6,132 nucleotides of DNA, from positions 1 to 6,132 of the forward strand of contig DURG01000212.1 in assembly GCA_012837465.1 (NCBI GenBank). The letters are read 5' to 3'. Below are positions 4,505 through 6,132 of the stretch, in pieces (positions within the stretch are counted from its first letter, which is position 1; every line of letters starts with the position of its first letter). The notes beneath the pieces are model-generated. The model made no database searches and had not been told where the DNA came from. It saw only the letters and a program-made list of their open reading frames with translations. Position numbers and translations under genes: made by a program. This DNA is from Propionibacterium sp. (GTDB lineage Bacteria; Actinomycetota; Actinomycetes; Propionibacteriales; Propionibacteriaceae).

Positions 4505-6037
4505 CTAGCGCGTGGTGTAGTTGGGCGCTTCGGCGGTCAGCTGAACGTCGTGCGGGTGTGATTCGCGCAGGCCCGCGGCGGTGATCCGCACGAACTTGCC
4601 CCGCTCCTGGAGCTCGGGGATCGTGCGGGCGCCGACGTAGAACATGGACTGGTGCAGCCCACCGACGAGTTGGTGGACCACGGAGCTGACGGGGCCGCGG
4701 TACATGACCTGGCCCTCGATGCCCTCGGTGATCAGTTCGTCGTCGCTGGCCACGTCGGCCTGGAAGTAACGGTCCTTGGAGTAGGACTTCTTGCCGCGCG
4801 AGCTCATGGCGCCGAGCGAGCCCATGCCGCGGTACTGCTTGTACTGCTTGCCGTTGATGAACACGGTCTCACCCGGGCTCTCCTCGCAGCCGGCCAGCAG
4901 CGAGCCGACCATGACGGTGGAGGCGCCGGCCACCAGGGCCTTGGCGATGTCGCCCGAATACTGGAGGCCGCCGTCGGCGATCACGGGGACGCCGGCCGGG
5001 CGGCACGCGAGCGACGCCTCGTAGACGGCGGTGACCTGGGGCACGCCGACGCCGGCGACCACGCGGGTGGTGCAGATGGAACCGGGGCCCACGCCCACCT
5101 TGACGGCGTCGACGCCCGCGTCGACGAGCGCCTGGGCGCCCTCGCGGGTGGCGACGTTGCCGCCGATGATCTGGACGTGCTTGGAGGCCGGGTCCGCCTT
5201 CAGGCTGCGCACCATGTCGAGCAGCAGGCGGGCATGGCCGTGGGCGGTGTCGACGACGAGCACGTCGACGCCGGCCTCGATGAGCGTGTTGGCCCGGAGT
5301 TGGGCATCGCCGAAGTAGCCGACGGCTGCGCCGACGAGTAGACGGCCCTGCGCATCCTTGGAGGCGTGGGGGTACTGCTCGGACTTGACGAAGTCCTTGA
5401 CGGTGATGAGGCCGGTGAGGCGGCCCTCGTCATCGACCAGCGGCAGGCGTTCGCGCTTGTTCTGGCGCAGCAGGGCCGTGGCCTCTTCCTTGCCGATGCC
5501 CTCGTGCGCGGTGAACAACGGCATGGGCGTCATGACGTCGCGCACGAGCGTGGTGGCCCATTCCGCGACGGGGGTGAAGCGCAGGTCCCGGTTGGTGCAG
5601 ATGCCCAGCAGCTTCATGTCCTCGTCGACGACGGGGAGGCCGGAGACCCGGTACTGGCCGCAAATGCGGTCAAGTTCGTCGAGCGTGGCATCGGGGCCGA
5701 TGGTCACCGGGTTGGTGATGCGGCCGGTCTGGGTGCGCTTGACGAGGTCGACCTGATAGGCCTGGTCGTCGATCGACAGGTTGCGGTGCAGGATGCCCAG
5801 TCCGCCCTGGCGGGCCATGGCGATGGCCATGCGGGATTCGGTGACGGTGTCCATGGCGGCGCTCAGCAGCGGCAGCTTCAGGCTGATCCCACGGGTCAAC
5901 TGGGACGTGGTGTCCACCTCGCTGGGGATGACGTCTGTCTCCCCCGGCAGCAGCAGTACGTCGTCATACGTGAGGCCCAGCGCGGCGAACGGCGCGTGCA
6001 CTCCGGATCCAGTCAATTCCTCGGACAACTTGGTCAC
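4505..6037 (-). CDS. guaB: Inosine-5'-monophosphate dehydrogenase
   Basis: Catalyses NAD-dependent oxidation of IMP to XMP, the committed step to GMP; a cytosolic tetramer or octamer. It has 510 residues, full length. Seen: LTYDDVLLLPGETDVIPSEV (22-41), SAAMDTVTE (59-67), two CBS repeats forming a Bateman domain (about 107-160 and 167-225, including SGLPVVDED and GLITVKDF), the catalytic loop GVGPGSICTTR (315-325) with nucleophile Cys322, IADGGLQYSGDIAKAL (353-368), YRGMGSLGAM (402-411), the flap Arg423-Tyr424 dyad (KDRYF) and the C-terminal RESHPHDV. All key residues are present, so it should be active and open to purine nucleotide control through the CBS domains. The longest start is GTG at 6037, but GGGAGG abuts it directly. 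TTG at 6028 has a 9-nt spacing and may be the true start. It is the first gene of the guaB-guaB3-chorismate mutase operon. Confidence 0.98.
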   Translation of the reverse strand: MTKLSEELTGSGVHAPFAALGLTYDDVLLLPGETDVIPSEVDTTSQLTRGISLKLPLLSAAMDTVTESRMAIAMARQGGLGILHRNLSIDDQAYQVDLVKRTQTGRITNPVTIGPDATLDELDRICGQYRVSGLPVVDEDMKLLGICTNRDLRFTPVAEWATTLVRDVMTPMPLFTAHEGIGKEEATALLRQNKRERLPLVDDEGRLTGLITVKDFVKSEQYPHASKDAQGRLLVGAAVGYFGDAQLRANTLIEAGVDVLVVDTAHGHARLLLDMVRSLKADPASKHVQIIGGNVATREGAQALVDAGVDAVKVGVGPGSICTTRVVAGVGVPQVTAVYEASLACRPAGVPVIADGGLQYSGDIAKALVAGASTVMVGSLLAGCEESPGETVFINGKQYKQYRGMGSLGAMSSRGKKSYSKDRYFQADVASDDELITEGIEGQVMYRGPVSSVVHQLVGGLHQSMFYVGARTIPELQERGKFVRITAAGLRESHPHDVQLTAEAPNYTTR

Positions 6038-6065
6038 CCTCCCGATCGCGGCACAACGATTCCAC

Positions 6066-6095
6066 AGTCTACGCCGCCCCCGCAGAGGGGGCGAA
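6066..6095 (-). promoter_or_regulatory. guaB: Predicted guaB operon promoter
   Basis: On the minus strand TAGACT (6071-6066) fits the TANNNT -10 pattern. TTCGCC (6095-6090), 18 nt upstream, is a weak -35. Transcription would start near 6059, giving a leader of about 22 nt that includes GGGAGG. The spacer and -35 region overlap a GC-rich inverted repeat. The elements are weak individually, so this is a tentative call. Confidence 0.4.
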
Positions 6096-6100
6096 CCCCC
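6075..6100. repeat. Two mutually exclusive GC-rich hairpins upstream of guaB
   Basis: A perfect 7-bp stem (6075-6081 with 6087-6093) has a 5-nt loop. A second stem (6087-6091 with 6096-6100) closes, on the minus strand, a UUCG tetraloop. Both use the same block at 6087-6091, so only one can form at a time. Neither is followed by a T-run on either strand. Whether they are transcribed depends on where the guaB promoter lies. Confidence 0.5.
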
Positions 6101-6120
6101 GGGCCTCCGACGGACGGCCC

Positions 6121-6132
6121 GAAAACGAAGGC
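6121..6132. terminator. Possible half of a bidirectional intrinsic terminator at the edge
   Basis: The last 12 bases, GAAAACGAAGGC, resemble the left half of rrnB T1-like terminators (A-run, then CGAAAGGC). On the minus strand this is GCCTTCG followed by TTTTC, the 3' arm plus T-tract of a terminator for a gene beyond the window. The matching arm would lie past position 6132 and cannot be seen. Confidence 0.25.

Noticed and set aside
3135..4508. Plus-strand open frame of 457 codons opposite guaB3 and chorismate mutase
   Set aside because: The opposite strand encodes two well-conserved enzymes. This frame has no motifs and a repetitive composition typical of antisense GC-rich reading.
4652..5341. 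Plus-strand open frame of 229 codons opposite guaB
   Set aside because: It is antisense to conserved IMPDH core sequence and shows no recognisable protein features.
1..6132. CRISPR array, tRNA, rRNA, insertion sequence or prophage
   Set aside because: No regularly spaced repeats, cloverleaf or rRNA-like sequence, transposase or integrase motifs are seen in the window.

Overview
The window is high-GC DNA with the gene density, GTG starts, 4-bp gene overlaps and protein types of an actinobacterium (Actinomycetota). The truncated hemoglobin closely resembles mycobacterial GlbO as I remember it. The guaB-guaB3 pair is also typical of this phylum. Genus cannot be fixed from the sequence; a Propionibacteriaceae-like organism is only a guess.

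Layout, left to right. Positions 1-2160 hold a minus-strand operon: tetR (2160-1519), ABC ATPase (1522-638) and ABC-2 permease (641 to beyond position 1). All junctions overlap by 4 bp, so this is a self-regulated efflux-type cassette. The permease is cut by the window edge. Positions 2161-2219 are a short divergent control region. It carries a perfect 10-bp inverted repeat (2163-2172 / 2183-2192) and an abutting 10-bp palindrome (2187-2196), the obvious candidate TetR operator. Positions 2217-2600 (+) encode a group II truncated hemoglobin (GlbO), divergent from tetR across that operator. Positions 2601-3079 hold no convincing intact gene. They contain a 5'-truncated remnant of a small, probably exported protein gene (minus, about 2915-2646).

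Positions 3080-6037 form a second minus-strand operon: guaB (IMP dehydrogenase with CBS domains, 6037-4505), guaB3 (IMPDH-related protein without CBS domains and with His in place of the catalytic Cys, 4490-3390), and an AroQ-type chorismate mutase (3388-3080). The gaps are 14 bp and 1 bp. GuaB makes XMP for guanine nucleotide synthesis. Chorismate mutase commits chorismate to Phe/Tyr. Actinobacterial GuaB3 has no established function, so its tight coupling to both is the most intriguing point. Positions 6038-6132 hold the guaB upstream region, with a weak promoter, alternative GC-rich hairpins and perhaps half of a terminator at the edge.

Most of the window is familiar biology. I see no CRISPR array, tRNA, rRNA, insertion sequence or clearly new system. 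The points worth pursuing are the tetR/glbO operator, the GuaB3 active-site substitution with its chorismate mutase partner, and the gene remnant.
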